This document shows positions 35,524-44,780 of a DNA stretch of 64,000 nt, one piece after another. The position numbers were made by a program, and so were the translations under genes. The number at the start of each line of letters is the position of its first letter. Position 1 is the stretch's first letter. The notes below the pieces were generated by a model that made no database searches, was not told where the DNA came from, and saw nothing but the letters and a program-made list of their open reading frames with translations. Origin of the DNA: Erythrobacteraceae bacterium (GTDB lineage: Bacteria; Pseudomonadota; Alphaproteobacteria; Sphingomonadales; Sphingomonadaceae); assembly GCA_947479055.1 (NCBI GenBank), contig CANJYE010000004.1, forward strand, positions 29,929 through 93,928, read 5' to 3'.

Positions 35524-36717
35524 ATGCCGGGCGGTCTGCGCACGCTGGCGTGGCTGGCCGCGTTGCTGCTGATTGGCGGTTGCGCCCGGCTGGTTCCGGA
35601 AGCCCATGGCCCGCTTACCACGATGCCACCGTCTGCCGCTGGCACGGCGATTGCGCTCGGCGTTGCGCCTGGGCCGAAGCTTTCCTCGCTCGACCTTACT
35701 CCAGGCGATGCTGGCCCGGCACTCGTCTCCTTCATCGACAGCTGCCCCGCACTGCTTGCCCGCACCGACAGCAGCGGCCTGACCCGGGCGAGCGACTGGC
35801 GCGAGGCCTGCACCGCCGCCACCCAGTGGGAATACCGCAAGGCGGCAAAATTCTTCGAAATCTGGTTCGAAACGGTAAAGATCGGCGGCGGTGAGGCCTT
35901 TGCCACCGGCTATTACGAACCGGAGATCGCCGGTTCGCGCATACGTCGCAGAGGCTTTGAAGTGCCTGTCTACGGCCTGCCCGCCGATCTCTTGCGCGCA
36001 TGGCCCGAAGGCACGCCGGACAGCGCGCGAACAGGCCGCCCCCCGCTCGGCCGCCGCGCCGGGGATGGCAGCATCGTCCCCTATTTCGACCGCGCCGAAA
36101 TCGAGGATGGCGCGCTTGCGGGCAAGGGGCTGGAGATTGCCTGGGCCGCCGACCCGGCCGATTTCTACTTCCTCCAGATCCAGGGCTCGGGCCGCTTGCG
36201 CACGCCCGAGGGCGAGGCGATCGAGCTTGGCTATGCCGGCACGAACGGGCGGGATTATCGCAGCATCGGCGCGCTGATGCGCGAACGGGGGCTGATCGGC
36301 GAAGGGCCGGGACGCTATCCCGGATCGATGCAGGGCATTGTCCGCTATTTGCGCGACCATCCCCAGGAAGGCCGCGCGCTGATGCGTGAGAACCGCAGCT
36401 ACATCTTCTTCCGCGAGCGGCAGGGCGATGGCCCAGTCGGTGCGCTGGGCGTGCCGCTGCGGCGCGAGGCTTCGCTGGCGGCGGACCCGCAATTTGCGCC
36501 GCTGGGCGCGCCGGTATTCCTTGCGCTCGACCATGCGCGGGCCGGGGGGCTGTGGGTGGCGCAGGATACCGGCGGCGCGATCAAGGGCGCCAACCGCTTC
36601 GACACGTTCTGGGGTGCGGGTGACGAAGCGCGGGAGATCGCAGGCGGAATGCAGGCGCGCGGCCAGGCCTATATCCTGCTGCCCAAGGGCACGCTCGCCC
36701 GGTTGGGGGTGCAATGA
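35524..36717 (+). CDS. mltA: membrane-bound lytic murein transglycosylase A
   Basis: 397 residues from ATG 35524, chosen because it gives a lipoprotein signal (LAWLAALLLIGGC). The MltA barrel domain includes ATGYYEPEIAGSR and the 3D-domain end FLQIQGSGRL ... VAQDTGGAIKGANRFDTFWG, where the Asp is catalytic. It cuts peptidoglycan to 1,6-anhydro products at the outer membrane. Its stop overlaps the smr start (ATGA). Confidence 0.93.
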   Translation: MPGGLRTLAWLAALLLIGGCARLVPEAHGPLTTMPPSAAGTAIALGVAPGPKLSSLDLTPGDAGPALVSFIDSCPALLARTDSSGLTRASDWREACTAATQWEYRKAAKFFEIWFETVKIGGGEAFATGYYEPEIAGSRIRRRGFEVPVYGLPADLLRAWPEGTPDSARTGRPPLGRRAGDGSIVPYFDRAEIEDGALAGKGLEIAWAADPADFYFLQIQGSGRLRTPEGEAIELGYAGTNGRDYRSIGALMRERGLIGEGPGRYPGSMQGIVRYLRDHPQEGRALMRENRSYIFFRERQGDGPVGALGVPLRREASLAADPQFAPLGAPVFLALDHARAGGLWVAQDTGGAIKGANRFDTFWGAGDEAREIAGGMQARGQAYILLPKGTLARLGVQ

Positions 36718-37277
36718 AACCGCCGCGCGGGCTCAGCCCCGAGGAATCCGCGCTGTGGGCGCGCGTGGCGCATACCGTCACCCCGCTGGCAGGCCGACGC
36801 ATGCCGCCGCTGCCCAAACCCCCTGCGCCCGATGGCGCAAAGCCTGCGCCCGCTGCGAAACGCGCGGCTCCGCCTGCGCCGCCCGCCCCGACCCCGCCGC
36901 GCCATGCCCGTTCGCTGGTGCTGCGCGAGGACCGGGGGCTTGATTCGCATTGGGAACGCAAGCTGGCCAAGGCGGCGATTGCGCCCGATTACACGCTCGA
37001 CCTGCATGGCCACACGCTCGATTCAGCCCATGCCCGGCTCGATCACGGGCTGGCGCAGGCACGGGCGATGGGCGCGCGGATGGTGCTGCTGGTGACCGGC
37101 AAGCCCCGTCCCGCCGATGCGGCCGACCGGGGTGAACGGCGCGGCGCGATCCGGGCCAAGATTCTCGACTGGCTGGCAGCCGGGCCGCATGGCGATGCGA
37201 TTGCCGCGATCCGCCCGGCCCATCCAAGGCACGGCGGGGCAGGTGCGCTCTACCTGGTGCTCAGGCGGCCGCGTTAG
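36714..37277 (+). CDS. Smr domain protein
   Basis: 187 residues. A Pro/Ala-rich N-terminus (about 25-65) leads to a C-terminal Smr domain with LDLHGHTLDSAHARL (the LDxHG motif), VLLVTGKP and the closing HPRHGGAGALYLVLRR. Smr domains bind nucleic acid and some are nucleases (MutS2-type or translation-linked); which applies here is unknown. Coupled to mltA by a 4-base overlap, as in many alphaproteobacteria. Confidence 0.9.
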   Translation: MKPPRGLSPEESALWARVAHTVTPLAGRRMPPLPKPPAPDGAKPAPAAKRAAPPAPPAPTPPRHARSLVLREDRGLDSHWERKLAKAAIAPDYTLDLHGHTLDSAHARLDHGLAQARAMGARMVLLVTGKPRPADAADRGERRGAIRAKILDWLAAGPHGDAIAAIRPAHPRHGGAGALYLVLRRPR

Positions 37278-37280
37278 GCC

Positions 37281-38354
37281 TCAAACGCCGCATTGCCCAC
37301 GGTGCAGCAGCTTGTGATCTGCCAGCGTCAGCGCCATCATCGCTTCCACCACCGGCGCGCCACGAATGCCTACGCAGGGATCGTGCCGCCCCTTGGTGAA
37401 GATCTCCGAAGCTTCGCCTTCTCGCGTGACCGTCTCCACCGGGGTCAGGATCGAGCTGGTCGGCTTGAACGCCACCCGCACCACCACCGGCTGGCCGGTC
37501 GCAATGCCGCCAGCGATTCCACCCGCGTGATTGTCGAGGAAGCGCGGGCCTCCGCCGTTACCGGGACGCATCCGGTCTGCGTTCTGTTCACCCGTCAGCC
37601 GGGCAGCGGCAAAGCCATCGCCGATTTCCACGCCCTTCACGGCATTGATGCTCATCATCGCGGCGGCCAGATCGGCATCGAGCTTGCCATAAAGCGGCGC
37701 GCCCCAGCCGGCGGGAACGCCGGTCGCCACGCATTCCACCACCGCGCCGAGCGAGGAGCCGGCCTTGCGTGCGCCGTCCACCAGCGCTTCCCAGCGCACG
37801 GCGGCGGCGGGATCGGGGCAGAAAAACGGGTTGTTGGCCACCTCGCTCGCATCGAAATTGGCCCGGTCGATGACGTCGCCGCCCAGTTCGACCAGGTAGG
37901 CCTGGATTGCCACTTCCGGGATCACCAGCCGCGCCACGCCGCCCGCCGCCACCCGCGCCGCCGTCTCGCGCGCGGAGGAACGGCCGCCGCCGCGATAATC
38001 GCGAAAGCCGTATTTGGCGTCATAGGCATAGTCCGCATGGCCCGGGCGATAAGCGAGGGCTACCTCGGAATAGTCCTTGGAGCGCTGGTCGACATTCTCG
38101 ATCATCAGGCTGATCGGGGTGCCGGTAGTCCTGCCCCCGAACACACCGGAGAGAATCCGCACCGCATCCGGCTCCTGCCGCTGGGTGGTGAAGCGCGACT
38201 GGCCGGGCCGGCGCGCGTCGAGAAAGGGCTGGATCGCCGCTTCGCTGATGGCGAGCCCCGGAGGACAGCCATCAACCACGGCACCCAGGGCAGGCCCATG
38301 GCTTTCCCCCCAAGTGGTGAAACGGAAGACGCGGCCGGATGTGTTGACGCTCAT
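37281..38354 (-). CDS. aroC: chorismate synthase
   Basis: 357 residues from ATG 38354 with GGAG upstream. It converts EPSP to chorismate using reduced FMN. Signatures: [54 protein letters not shown] (read in the 100-135 region) and [11 protein letters not shown] near the end. Last shikimate-pathway step, feeding pheA at 59.7 kb. It converges on smr and diverges from ruvA. Confidence 0.97.
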   Translation of the reverse strand: MSVNTSGRVFRFTTWGESHGPALGAVVDGCPPGLAISEAAIQPFLDARRPGQSRFTTQRQEPDAVRILSGVFGGRTTGTPISLMIENVDQRSKDYSEVALAYRPGHADYAYDAKYGFRDYRGGGRSSARETAARVAAGGVARLVIPEVAIQAYLVELGGDVIDRANFDASEVANNPFFCPDPAAAVRWEALVDGARKAGSSLGAVVECVATGVPAGWGAPLYGKLDADLAAAMMSINAVKGVEIGDGFAAARLTGEQNADRMRPGNGGGPRFLDNHAGGIAGGIATGQPVVVRVAFKPTSSILTPVETVTREGEASEIFTKGRHDPCVGIRGAPVVEAMMALTLADHKLLHRGQCGV

Positions 38355-38435
38355 GGTGGCCGCTCCATGCACGCAACTGTGGGCTTATGTCCATATCCGC
38401 TGGTCAAATGGGCTGCTATCCTTCAGGAACAGAAC

Positions 38436-39041
38436 ATGATCGCAAAGCTGAAGGGACGGCTGGAGGAAACCGGCACCGACTGGGCGGTGATCGACGTCGG
38501 CGGCGTCGGCTACCTCGTCCATTGCAGCGCCAAGACGTTGTCTGCACTGGGCGAGCCGGGCGAAACCTGCACCCTGTTCACCGATCTGCAGGTGAGCGAG
38601 AACGATCTGCGCCTGATCGGCTTTGCCAGCGGGGCGGAGCGGGAATGGTTCCGGCTGCTGACGCAGGTGCAGGGCGTGGGCAGCAAGGTCGCGCTGGCGA
38701 TCCTCTCCGCGCTTTCGACCGAGGAACTGCAACGCGCCTGTGCCGGTGGTGACGCGGCAATGGTGTCGCGGGCGAACGGGGTGGGGCCGAAACTGGCCAG
38801 CCGGATCGTCAATGAATTGAAGGACAAGGCGGGCGGGTTGCCGGTGGTGGCGGGTTCGGCCGTCGGCATCGCGATGGCTCCGGCAGGCTCGGCGGGCGCG
38901 GACGCGGTGTCGGCCTTGCAGAACCTCGGCTTCAAGCCAGTGATCGCGGCGAATGCCGTAGCGCGCGCGGTGGAGGAACTGGGCGATGATGCCGGGCTGA
39001 ACGACCTCGTGCGCGTGGCGCTGAAAAGGGCGGCGGGGTGA
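38436..39041 (+). CDS. ruvA: Holliday junction branch migration protein RuvA
   Basis: 201 residues from ATG 38436 with AGGAA upstream. Domain I begins [20 protein letters not shown] and includes [10 protein letters not shown]; helix-hairpin-helix segments are [14 protein letters not shown] and [16 protein letters not shown]; the C-terminal domain ([12 protein letters not shown] type) contacts RuvB. RuvA targets RuvB to Holliday junctions. ruvA and ruvB are usually adjacent; here about 650 bases separate them, holding the GIY-YIG unit and a small peptide gene. Confidence 0.96.
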   Translation: MIAKLKGRLEETGTDWAVIDVGGVGYLVHCSAKTLSALGEPGETCTLFTDLQVSENDLRLIGFASGAEREWFRLLTQVQGVGSKVALAILSALSTEELQRACAGGDAAMVSRANGVGPKLASRIVNELKDKAGGLPVVAGSAVGIAMAPAGSAGADAVSALQNLGFKPVIAANAVARAVEELGDDAGLNDLVRVALKRAAG

Positions 39042-39061
39042 TTTTTGCAGCCTCCCCCCAT

Positions 39062-39090
39062 CGTCACCCTGAACTTGTTTCAGGGTCCAT
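39062..39090 (+). repeat. 29-bp palindromic repeat, left arm of GIY-YIG unit
   Basis: Perfect reverse complement of 39436-39464. The arm itself folds as a hairpin: ACCCTGAA pairs with TTCAGGGT around CTTGT. It contains the stop codon of the GIY-YIG gene (39080-39082). It lies 20 bases after the ruvA stop. Confidence 0.95.
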
Positions 39091-39415
39091 CGGGCCTTCC
39101 ACGCGAAGCAAGCGGGGGCAATCCCAGCCCCACCGCCAGGTCGCGCCATTCCGGGTTCGCCTCGTTGATCAGGTTGATCTTCCACTGCCGGTGCCAGCGC
39201 TTGAGCTGCTTCTCGCGCGTGATGGCGTTCACCATGTCCCCGAACATCTCGAAATGGACCAGCCGGTGGACCTTGTAGCGCGATGTGAATCCCGGCAGCG
39301 CGCCGTTCCGGTGCTGCCACAGCCGGGCCATCAGGTCCGACGTCACGCCGATATACAGCGTCCCGTAATGCCCGCTGGCGAGGATGTAGACGCAGGGGTT
39401 GCGTTCCTGTCGCAT
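39080..39415 (-). CDS. GIY-YIG nuclease domain protein
   Basis: 111 residues from ATG 39415, with AAGGAG immediately upstream. A single GIY-YIG domain: CVYILAS at 8-14 (GIY position), LYIGVT at 20-25 (YIG 21-23), catalytic R31 in MARLWQHRNG, metal-binding Glu68 in AITREKQLKRW, and NPEWRDL at 87-93. This is the short, single-domain type often called UvrC/YhbQ-like. The last codons and the stop are within the left 29-bp repeat, and the frame remains open upstream through the right repeat. Transcribed against ruvA and ruvB. DNA-cleaving role inferred from the domain. Confidence 0.92.
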   Translation of the reverse strand: MRQERNPCVYILASGHYGTLYIGVTSDLMARLWQHRNGALPGFTSRYKVHRLVHFEMFGDMVNAITREKQLKRWHRQWKINLINEANPEWRDLAVGLGLPPLASRGRPDGP

Positions 39416-39435
39416 GGCTCCTTGTGTGGGGCGAA

Positions 39436-39464
39436 ATGGACCCTGAAACAAGTTCAGGGTGACG
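39436..39464 (-). repeat. 29-bp palindromic repeat, right arm of GIY-YIG unit
   Basis: Identical to the reverse complement of 39062-39090 across all 29 bases; the match stops abruptly on both sides. It ends about 20 bases upstream of the GIY-YIG ATG, so the gene and two arms form a compact unit (39062-39464). Confidence 0.95.
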
Positions 39465-39490
39465 GGAAAGGGTCTGTATTCGCACAAGCT

Positions 39491-39519
39491 CGTCATGCTG
39501 AACTTGCTTCAGCATCCAT
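39491..39519 (+). repeat. third copy of the palindromic repeat, stem-covariant
   Basis: Same length and core (CTGAACTTG...TTCAG) as 39062-39090. It differs in five positions: two bases in the left stem (CC to TG), the matching two in the right stem (GG to CA) and one in the loop. The hairpin is therefore preserved by compensation. It lies just before the small peptide gene. Confidence 0.9.
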
Positions 39520-39546
39520 CGTGCGCCAGGCGCGGAGGGTTATGGG

Positions 39547-39693
39547 GTGCTGAAGCGAATCCTTGTTGCCGGTTTCGGTCTTACGCTCGCAAGTGCAGCT
39601 TATCTTTGGGCAGCCCACTTTTTCGCCATAGACGGCTGCCTTGATGGCGGAGGCAAGTGGGATTACCCCTCTCGCCAGTGCCGCTTCCCATGA
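39547..39693 (+). CDS. small secreted/anchored peptide with CLDxGGxWDY motif
   Basis: 48 residues from GTG 39547, with GGAGG at 39534-39538. An N-terminal hydrophobic segment ([20 protein letters not shown]) serves as signal or anchor. The short remainder has [15 protein letters not shown], a two-Cys motif that recurs in tiny alphaproteobacterial secreted proteins and could close one disulfide loop. The TGA overlaps the ruvB ATG (ATGA, 39690-39693), so translation of ruvB is probably coupled to it. Function unknown. Confidence 0.75.
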   Translation: MLKRILVAGFGLTLASAAYLWAAHFFAIDGCLDGGGKWDYPSRQCRFP

Positions 39694-40715
39694 CCGCCAA
39701 CCCCGCCCTCACCCCGCAACGCCAGCCGGAAGACCCGGACGCCGCCCTGCGCCCCAAGAGCCTCGCCGAGTTCGTCGGACAGGAGGCGGCGCGGGGGAAT
39801 CTGCGGGTGTTCATCGAATCCGCCCGCAGTCGGGGCGAGGCGATGGATCATGTGCTGTTTTTCGGCCCGCCGGGGCTGGGCAAGACCACGCTGGCGCAGA
39901 TCGTGGCGAAGGAGCTTGGCGTCGGCTTTCGCGCCACCTCCGGCCCGGTCATTGCCAAGGCGGGCGATCTGGCCGCGCTGCTGACCAATCTGGAACCGCA
40001 CGACGTGCTGTTCATCGACGAGATCCACCGCCTCAATCCGGTGGTCGAGGAAATCCTCTATCCGGCGATGGAAGATCGCGCGCTCGATCTGATCATCGGT
40101 GAAGGGCCTTCCGCCCGCTCGGTGCGGATCGATCTGCCGCCGTTCACGCTGGTCGGCGCGACGACGCGGCAGGGGTTGCTGACCACGCCGCTGCGCGACC
40201 GTTTCGGCATCCCGATCCGCCTGCAATTCTACACCGAGGCCGAGCTGGAACGGGTGGTGACGCGCGGCGCGGGGCTGCTCGGCATGGCGATCGAGCCGGC
40301 CGGCGCGCGCGAGATCGCGCGGCGGGCGCGGGGCACTCCCCGGGTGGCCGGGCGGCTGCTGCGGCGGGTGCGCGATTTTGCCCATGTGGCGGGGGATGGA
40401 GTGGTGACGGCGCGGATCGCGGACGAGGCGCTGACCCGGCTGGAAGTGGATGGGCTCGGCCTCGATGCGATGGACCGGCGCTATCTCGCCATGATCGCGG
40501 ATATTTACCGGGGTGGCCCGGTGGGGGTGGAAACGCTGGCAGCCGGCCTGTCCGAACCGCGCGACACGGTGGAGGAGGTGATCGAGCCCTATCTCATCCA
40601 GCTCGGCCTGATCGCGCGCACCGCGCGGGGGCGCTGCCTCAACGATCGTGGCTGGCAGCATCTGGGACTCACCCCGCCAACCGGCCAGCAGACCGGCCTG
40701 TTCGACCAGGATTGA
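39690..40715 (+). CDS. ruvB: Holliday junction branch migration DNA helicase RuvB
   Basis: 341 residues from ATG 39690. AAA+ motifs: Walker [14 protein letters not shown], Walker [10 protein letters not shown], sensor 1 GATTRQGLL, arginine finger in LRDRFGI; the C-terminal winged-helix region has [15 protein letters not shown] and [17 protein letters not shown]. RuvB drives branch migration with RuvA. Its start overlaps the small peptide gene by 4 bases. Confidence 0.97.
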   Translation: MTANPALTPQRQPEDPDAALRPKSLAEFVGQEAARGNLRVFIESARSRGEAMDHVLFFGPPGLGKTTLAQIVAKELGVGFRATSGPVIAKAGDLAALLTNLEPHDVLFIDEIHRLNPVVEEILYPAMEDRALDLIIGEGPSARSVRIDLPPFTLVGATTRQGLLTTPLRDRFGIPIRLQFYTEAELERVVTRGAGLLGMAIEPAGAREIARRARGTPRVAGRLLRRVRDFAHVAGDGVVTARIADEALTRLEVDGLGLDAMDRRYLAMIADIYRGGPVGVETLAAGLSEPRDTVEEVIEPYLIQLGLIARTARGRCLNDRGWQHLGLTPPTGQQTGLFDQD

Positions 40716-40956
40716 GCGCCTCCCGGCCCGGCCGTCGTTAAGCAATCCTTCGTATTTCCGGCATTTTCGGTTCCAGATTGGGACAGCTTGGCCCGGCGGG
40801 CCTGCCCGGGCCTGAAAAAACGTCCGCGAACTGTCCGAATCAAGGTTAACGCGATTGCTCTGGTAACCCTCCAGCGTGTTGATGGCATGGAAGGGAAGTA
40901 CCAGAACCGTTTGTGCGGGCCTGCGTACCTCCCGCAAGGGGAAAGAGAGTGCGACC

Positions 40957-41835
40957 ATGTCAGTTCGGATGGCCCTCGCGAAATTGTCCGCCGTTGCGGC
41001 GGGTGGCGCGCTGCTCGCGGGCGGGGCGGTGCATGTCGCCGAAACCCCTTCGACGGATCTGACCAATGCGAAGTCGGTCAAATCGATCAAGCAGGTCAAG
41101 CTGGTCAAGCAGGTCAAATATGTGAAGGTGCCCAAGACCATCAAACGGGCTCGCCGGATCATCGCAAAGCCGAAGGAATGCTGCGAGACCGAATATCAGA
41201 TGGCGATGGTTCCCGCCCCCTACCTGCCGCCGCTGCCCGCGCAGCCGTCTGGCGGCGGCGGTGGTGGCACCGTTGTCGTCGGTGGCGGCCCGATGGGCGG
41301 CTGGGGCTTTGGCGGCGGTTTCTTCGGCGGCTTCTTCGGTGGCGGCAGCAGTGGCGGCAATGTCGTGATCAGCTCGACCACCTCGGGCGGTTCGACCTCG
41401 ACTTCGAGCGGCGGCAGTTCATCCTCGACTTCTGGTGGTTCAACCTCGACCTCAGGTGGTTCGACCTCGACTTCCAGCTCGACCGGCGGCCTGACCAGCA
41501 CGACCACCAGCAGCAGCGGCAATGTCAGCACGACCTCGTCAAGCTCGGGCAATGTCAGCACCAGCTCTTCGAGCTCTGGCAATGTCACCAGCTCGACCTC
41601 GACCAGCAGCAGTTCTTCGACATCGTCCTCGACCAGTTCCTCGACCTCGACGAGTTCATCCACCAGCAGCTCGACTTCGACCAGCACCTCGTCGGGCGCG
41701 ACCAGCTCGACCACCACCACTTCGTCGACCAATGGCGGCACCGATGTTCCTGCCCCGCCGATGACGCTGCTGTTCGGCGCCGCTGCGGCCGCCCTGTTCA
41801 GCCGCCAGCGCAAGGCGAGCAAACTGGCGGCCTGA
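40957..41835 (+). CDS. Ser/Thr-rich surface protein with PEP-CTERM-like tail
   Basis: 292 residues from ATG 40957. Order: signal-like N-terminus (about 5-28), a Lys/Val repeat (VKSIKQVKLVKQVKYVKV, 41-58), a CC pair at 75-76, a Pro/Gly stretch with GGG-W-GFGGGFFGGFFGGG (110-130), then about 120 residues almost entirely Ser, Thr and Gly with repeats such as SSSGNVST (139-260). The end is VPAPP, a hydrophobic helix (MTLLFGAAAAALF) and a basic SRQRK tail, the layout of PEP-CTERM or related sorting signals. Predicted exported, stalk-like and probably glycosylated; role unknown. Confidence 0.7.
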   Translation: MSVRMALAKLSAVAAGGALLAGGAVHVAETPSTDLTNAKSVKSIKQVKLVKQVKYVKVPKTIKRARRIIAKPKECCETEYQMAMVPAPYLPPLPAQPSGGGGGGTVVVGGGPMGGWGFGGGFFGGFFGGGSSGGNVVISSTTSGGSTSTSSGGSSSSTSGGSTSTSGGSTSTSSSTGGLTSTTTSSSGNVSTTSSSSGNVSTSSSSSGNVTSSTSTSSSSSTSSSTSSSTSTSSSTSSSTSTSTSSGATSSTTTTSSTNGGTDVPAPPMTLLFGAAAAALFSRQRKASKLAA

Positions 41836-41865
41836 TCCATCACTTCATGGTTGGTTTCATGAATA

Positions 41866-41891
41866 AGGGGCGGTCCTCGCGGGCCGCCCCT
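41866..41891. terminator. hairpin between surface-protein gene and acnA
   Basis: AGGGGCGG / CCGCCCCT stem with a 10-base loop between two convergent genes. T runs are weak on both sides, so termination efficiency is uncertain. Confidence 0.6.
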
Positions 41892-41940
41892 ATTGCTTGT
41901 CGAACCGCAACGCGCCTCGACCGGCGCGTGGCTGGCGGCG

Positions 41941-44616
41941 TCAGGCCGCCAGCTTCCTCAGTACGTAGTGCAGGATGCCGCCATTGTTGAAATATTCGAC
42001 CTCGTTGGCGGTATCGATCCGGCACAGCGCGGTGAAGCTGAAGGTGGTGCCGTCCTTGCGGGTGACATCGACCGTCACGTCCTGGCGCGGCTGGAGGCTG
42101 GCGACGCCCCGGATGGTGAAGCTGTCATCGCCGGTCAGGCCCAGCGTCTCGCGGGTGGTGCCTTCGGGGAACTGCAACGGCAGCACGCCCATGCCCACGA
42201 GATTGGAGCGGTGGATCCGTTCGAAGCTTTCCACGATCACCGCGCGCACGCCCAGGAGGTTGGTGCCCTTGGCCGCCCAGTCACGGCTCGAGCCGGTGCC
42301 ATATTCCTTGCCGGCCACCACCACGAGCGGGGTGCCATTGGCCTTGTGCGCCATCGCCGCGTCATAGATCGACATCACTTCGCCATCGACCACGGACATG
42401 CCGCCTTCGACCCCGGGGACCATCTCGTTCTTGATGCGGATATTGGCGAAGGTGCCGCGCATCATCACTTCATGATGGCCACGGCGCGCACCGTAGGAAT
42501 TGAAATCGGCCTTGGCCACGTCATGTTCGGTCAGCCAGCGGCCGGCCGGGCTGTCGGCCTTGATCGAACCCGCCGGGCTGATGTGGTCGGTGGTGATCGA
42601 ATCGCCGAGGATGGCCAGCGGCCGGGCAGAGATGATGTCGTGCACTGCGGCCGGGGTCATGCTCATGCCCTCGAAATAGGGCGGGTTGGCGATGTAGGTG
42701 GAACCGGCGCGCCAGCTGTATGTGTCCGACCCGGTGACATTGATCGCCTGCCAGTGTGCGTCGCCCTTGTAGACGTCGGCATAACGGGCCTGGAACATGG
42801 CGCGGTCCATGCAGCCGGCCATGGTGGTGGCGACTTCAAGGTTGGTCGGCCAGATATCGCGCAGGTAAACGGCCTTGCCATCCTTGCCGGTGCCGATCGG
42901 TGTGGTGGTGAAATCTTCCGTCACCGTGCCCTTGAGCGCATAGGCGACCACCAGCGGCGGCGAAGCGAGGAAGTTGGCGCGCACGTCTGGGCTGACGCGG
43001 CCTTCGAAGTTGCGGTTGCCCGAGATGACCGAGGCTGCGACGATGTTGTTGCCATTGATCGCGGCACTGATCGGCTCGGCCAGCGGACCGGAATTGCCGA
43101 TGCAGGTGGTGCAGCCATAGCCGACGAGGTTGAAGCCGACCGCGTCGAGGTGGCTCTGCAGTCCGGCCCGCACGAGATAGTCGGTCACGACCTGTGATCC
43201 GGGGGCGAGGCTGGTCTTGACCCAGGGCTTGGGCCTGAGGCCCAGTTCGTCCGCCTTCTTGGCGACGAGCCCGGCCGCAACCAGCACGCCAGGGTTGGAG
43301 GTGTTGGTGCAGCTGGTAATGGCCGCGATTACTACGTCGCCATCGCCGATGTCGAAATCCTTGCCTTCCACTGCGACGCGGGTGTTGGTTTTCTTGTAGA
43401 CGGTTTCGAGATCGCCGTTGAACACATCGTCAACCTGGGTGAGCGCAACCTTGTCCTGTGGGCGCTTCGGCCCGGCGAGCGAAGGGACGACGCTGCCCAT
43501 GTCGAGTTCGAGCGTGTCGGTGAAGATCGGGTCGGCGGCGGCCGGATCGATCCACAGGCCCTGTTCGCGGGCATAGGCTTCGACCAGCGCGATCTGCTCT
43601 TCCTCGCGCCCGGTCAGGCGCAGGTAGTCCAGCGTCTTGTCGTCCACGCCGAAGAAACCGCAGGTCGCGCCATATTCAGGCGCCATGTTGGCCAGAGTCG
43701 CGCGATCAGCCAGGCTGAGCGAGGCGAGACCGGGGCCGAAATATTCCACGAACCGCCCGACCACACCCTTGGCGCGCAGCATCTGGGTGGCAGTCAGCAC
43801 CAGATCGGTGGCGGTGACGCCTTCGTTGAGCGTGCCAGTCAGCTTGAAGCCGACCACTTCGGGGATCAGCATCGAAACCGGCTGGCCCAGCATCGCGGCT
43901 TCCGCCTCGATCCCGCCCACGCCCCAGCCGAGCACGCCCAGGCCATTGATCATGGTGGTGTGGCTGTCGGTGCCGACGCAGGTATCTGGATAGGCCACGG
44001 TCACGCCGGAGGGGTCAACGCTGGTCCACACCGCCTGAGCGATGTTTTCCAGGTTCACCTGATGGCAGATGCCGGTGCCCGGGGGGACCGCCTTGAAATT
44101 GTCGAGGCTTTTCGATCCCCACTTGAGGAAGTCATAGCGTTCCATGTTGCGCTGGTATTCGATCTCGACGTTTTGCTCGAATGCCTTGGGGTGGCCGAAT
44201 TCATCGACCATCACCGAGTGGTCGATCACCAGATGGACCGGTACCAGCGGATTGATCTTGCTCGTGTCGCCGCCCAGTTTGGCGATCGCATCGCGCATCG
44301 CGGCCAGATCGACCACGCAGGGCACGCCGGTAAAATCCTGCATCAGCACGCGGGCCGGACGATACTGAATCTCGTTCTGCGATGCGCTGGGGTTGTTCTG
44401 CCAGTCGACCAGCGCCTGGATATCGGCGGTGGAAACGGTGAAGCCGCCATCTTCGAAACGGAGGAGGTTTTCCAGCAGGACCTTCATCGAGAAGGGCAGG
44501 CGTGATACGTCGCCCAGCTTCTCTCCCGCCTTCTTCAGCGAGTAATAGGTAACTTCCTTGTCGCCCACCTTCATCGTGCTGCGGGTTGCGAGCGTGTCCT
44601 GTCCGACCTGGGTCAT
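41941..44616 (-). CDS. acnA: aconitate hydratase
   Basis: 891 residues, the size of the AcnA/IRP1 type. It isomerises citrate and isocitrate in the TCA cycle. [4Fe-4S] Cys ligands are in [11 protein letters not shown] and [15 protein letters not shown]; the substrate-binding swivel domain includes [17 protein letters not shown] and [20 protein letters not shown]. The N-terminal [16 protein letters not shown] is also typical. Single-gene unit with a roughly 160-base upstream region before the DMT transporter. Confidence 0.97.
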   Translation of the reverse strand: MTQVGQDTLATRSTMKVGDKEVTYYSLKKAGEKLGDVSRLPFSMKVLLENLLRFEDGGFTVSTADIQALVDWQNNPSASQNEIQYRPARVLMQDFTGVPCVVDLAAMRDAIAKLGGDTSKINPLVPVHLVIDHSVMVDEFGHPKAFEQNVEIEYQRNMERYDFLKWGSKSLDNFKAVPPGTGICHQVNLENIAQAVWTSVDPSGVTVAYPDTCVGTDSHTTMINGLGVLGWGVGGIEAEAAMLGQPVSMLIPEVVGFKLTGTLNEGVTATDLVLTATQMLRAKGVVGRFVEYFGPGLASLSLADRATLANMAPEYGATCGFFGVDDKTLDYLRLTGREEEQIALVEAYAREQGLWIDPAAADPIFTDTLELDMGSVVPSLAGPKRPQDKVALTQVDDVFNGDLETVYKKTNTRVAVEGKDFDIGDGDVVIAAITSCTNTSNPGVLVAAGLVAKKADELGLRPKPWVKTSLAPGSQVVTDYLVRAGLQSHLDAVGFNLVGYGCTTCIGNSGPLAEPISAAINGNNIVAASVISGNRNFEGRVSPDVRANFLASPPLVVAYALKGTVTEDFTTTPIGTGKDGKAVYLRDIWPTNLEVATTMAGCMDRAMFQARYADVYKGDAHWQAINVTGSDTYSWRAGSTYIANPPYFEGMSMTPAAVHDIISARPLAILGDSITTDHISPAGSIKADSPAGRWLTEHDVAKADFNSYGARRGHHEVMMRGTFANIRIKNEMVPGVEGGMSVVDGEVMSIYDAAMAHKANGTPLVVVAGKEYGTGSSRDWAAKGTNLLGVRAVIVESFERIHRSNLVGMGVLPLQFPEGTTRETLGLTGDDSFTIRGVASLQPRQDVTVDVTRKDGTTFSFTALCRIDTANEVEYFNNGGILHYVLRKLAA

Positions 44617-44780
44617 GCGGGTAGTTCCCCTTGTGCTGGATGCCCTGCCGGATACCGTCCGCCTTCGCGGTTGCAGCAGAGCGTTTGTCGGCGCCGCCGA
44701 TGCGCGTTCAGCGGCCGCTCGTCAAGGGGAGGTGACAGCCAATATCGCTCCATTCCCGCACCTTTGGCCCAAATCTGGCG

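Noticed and set aside
37293..38435. Long upstream in-frame extension of ruvA across aroC
   Set aside because: It is antisense to aroC and reads as low-complexity His/Arg sequence; RuvA starts at its normal Met at 38436.
40787..40815. GC hairpin upstream of the Ser/Thr-rich gene as a ruvB terminator
   Set aside because: Followed by A rather than T residues on the plus strand, so it does not fit a rho-independent terminator; left unassigned.
41220..41843. Glu/Val/Leu-rich 207-codon frame opposite the Ser/Thr-rich gene
   Set aside because: It is the mirror of TCG/ACC/AGC repeats on the plus strand; the plus frame has a start site, signal and sorting tail.
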